DNA of 64,000 bases from Sphingobium sp. CR2-8 (lineage in GTDB: Bacteria; Pseudomonadota; Alphaproteobacteria; Sphingomonadales; Sphingomonadaceae). A model generated the notes under the pieces. The model was given only the letters and a program-made list of their open reading frames with translations. It was not told the origin of the DNA and ran no database searches. This document shows, piece after piece, positions 63,216 to 64,000 of the stretch. The DNA lies in NCBI RefSeq assembly GCF_035818615.1, contig NZ_JAYKZY010000002.1:1304501-1368500 (forward strand). Reading direction: 5' to 3'. The stretch's first letter is position 1. The number at the start of each line of letters is the position of its first letter. Made by a program: the position numbers and the translations under genes.

Positions 63216-64000
63216 ATGCAGCGGCGGCATTATGGATGGGGGATGATCGCGGCGATGCTGGCTCTGCCGCATGGCGCGATGGCCGCGGCCGACGCGGGGG
63301 TGGCGAAGGAAATCCTGATGCGCTCGGTCGCGTTCCGTACGGTCGAGGGAGCGGGGCAGGTGCCGGGACTTGCGGCCTATTATGCCGGGGTGCTCAAAGC
63401 CGCAGGCTTCGCCGATGCGGATGTCGTCGTCACGTCGATCGGCGAGACGGCAATGTTGACCGCGACGCTCAAGGGCAGCGATGCGGCGCTCAAACCCCTG
63501 TTGATGATCGGGCATATGGATGTGGTGGCGGCGAACCGTGCCGACTGGACCCGCGATCCCTTCGTGCCGGTAGAGGAGGGCGGCTATATTTTCGGCCGGG
63601 GCGCGGAGGATAATAAATATGATGTCGCGATGATGGTCGCGACCATGGCGCGGTGGCGCAAGGCGGGCTGGAAACCCCGCCGAACCGTCATCCTGGCTCT
63701 GTCGGGGGACGAGGAAACCGCGATGGCGACGACCAAGGCGCTGGCCGGGCGCTACAAGGACGCGGCGCTGGTGCTGAACGGCGATAGCGGCGGCGGGCTG
63801 CTGAATGACGAAGGGGAGCCGGTTCTCTACCAGGTGCAGGCGGGCGAGAAGACCTATGCCGATTTCGAGATCGGCTTTACCGACCCCGGCGGCCATTCGA
63901 GCGCGCCGACGCCGGGCAATCCCATCTATCGGCTGGCGAAGGCGATCGACGCGATCGCGGCCTATCAGTTTCCCCCGATGCGCAACGACCTGACGAAAGC
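63216..64000 (+). CDS. M20-family metallopeptidase, 3' truncated by window edge
   Basis: The frame is open to the end of the window (261 codons seen), so the C-terminal part is missing. A signal peptide (MIAAMLALPHGAMAAADAG region) is followed by zinc-peptidase motifs MIGHMDVV, FGRGAEDNKYDVAMM and LALSGDEET, typical of the M20 family (carboxypeptidase/aminoacylase type). The dimerisation domain begins near GFTDPGGHSSAPTPGNP. Likely a periplasmic dipeptidase or carboxypeptidase. It diverges from the symporter gene, fitting uptake of peptide-derived amino acids, but that link is inference. Confidence 0.88.
   Translation, partial: MQRRHYGWGMIAAMLALPHGAMAAADAGVAKEILMRSVAFRTVEGAGQVPGLAAYYAGVLKAAGFADADVVVTSIGETAMLTATLKGSDAALKPLLMIGHMDVVAANRADWTRDPFVPVEEGGYIFGRGAEDNKYDVAMMVATMARWRKAGWKPRRTVILALSGDEETAMATTKALAGRYKDAALVLNGDSGGGLLNDEGEPVLYQVQAGEKTYADFEIGFTDPGGHSSAPTPGNPIYRLAKAIDAIAAYQFPPMRNDLTK

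Noticed and set aside
61697..63896. Long ORFs on both strands overlapping the symporter and M20 genes
   Set aside because: The symporter frame has family motifs and transmembrane segments, and the M20 gene is clear on the plus strand; the others are shadows.

Overview
The window is one contiguous, GC-rich, gene-dense chromosomal segment of an alphaproteobacterium, most likely a member of Sphingomonadales (Sphingobium/Sphingomonas-like). I infer this from small marker families (DUF2093, DUF4170), a TorF-type porin, a PDH E1-beta with an N-terminal lipoyl domain, a yqeY-dnaG-rpoD unit divergent from carA-carB-greA, and many short palindromic repeats between housekeeping genes. No phage, plasmid backbone, IS transposase or CRISPR array is visible.

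Layout. 1-5.7 kb: 3' part of a nitronate monooxygenase, small proteins and a VOC protein, then an aldehyde dehydrogenase/DUF1338 pair facing a LysR regulator (amino-acid catabolism). 5.7-9.6 kb: two SPOR-domain proteins around an orphan ParA and a ribbon-helix-helix-like protein. 9.6-13.1 kb: two identical tRNA-Asn(GTT) genes bracket an overlapping three-gene type III polyketide synthase operon. 13.1-19.3 kb: nadK-moaA, a degenerate-GGDEF/EAL protein, MAPEG, porin. 19.3-29.6 kb: mfd, sdhE, a frameshifted recG, MscS, PilZ, tyrS, anmK, with repeat pairs in almost every gap. 29.6-35.6 kb: CoxE-like VWA protein and its presumed MoxR partner, separated by a soluble chemoreceptor and others. 35.7-47.6 kb: rpoD, dnaG, yqeY, carA, an RraB-like gene, carB, greA, rhomboid protease; two DUF559 nuclease-fold genes, each bracketed by hairpin repeats, sit between yqeY and dnaG and between carA/rraB and carB. 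47.6-50.1 kb: a yqjDE-like membrane-stress cluster. 50.3-54.8 kb: eno, ftsB, pdhA-pdhB. 54.8-57.7 kb: three Tad-pilus pseudopilin-like genes. 57.8-64 kb: squalene/phytoene-synthase-like protein, EF-hand protein, trmFO, a degenerate GGDEF protein, a dicarboxylate symporter and the 5' part of an M20 peptidase.

Most of the window is core metabolism and information processing. The least explained structure is the association of DUF559 genes with extended hairpin repeats that interrupt two conserved housekeeping operons, reminiscent of REP/RAYT or MITE-like cassettes. Other points to check are the recG frameshift (and a possible second one in the RraB-like gene), the tRNA-bracketed type III PKS operon, the orphan ParA/SPOR locus and a conserved ~60-bp leader-like element present twice.
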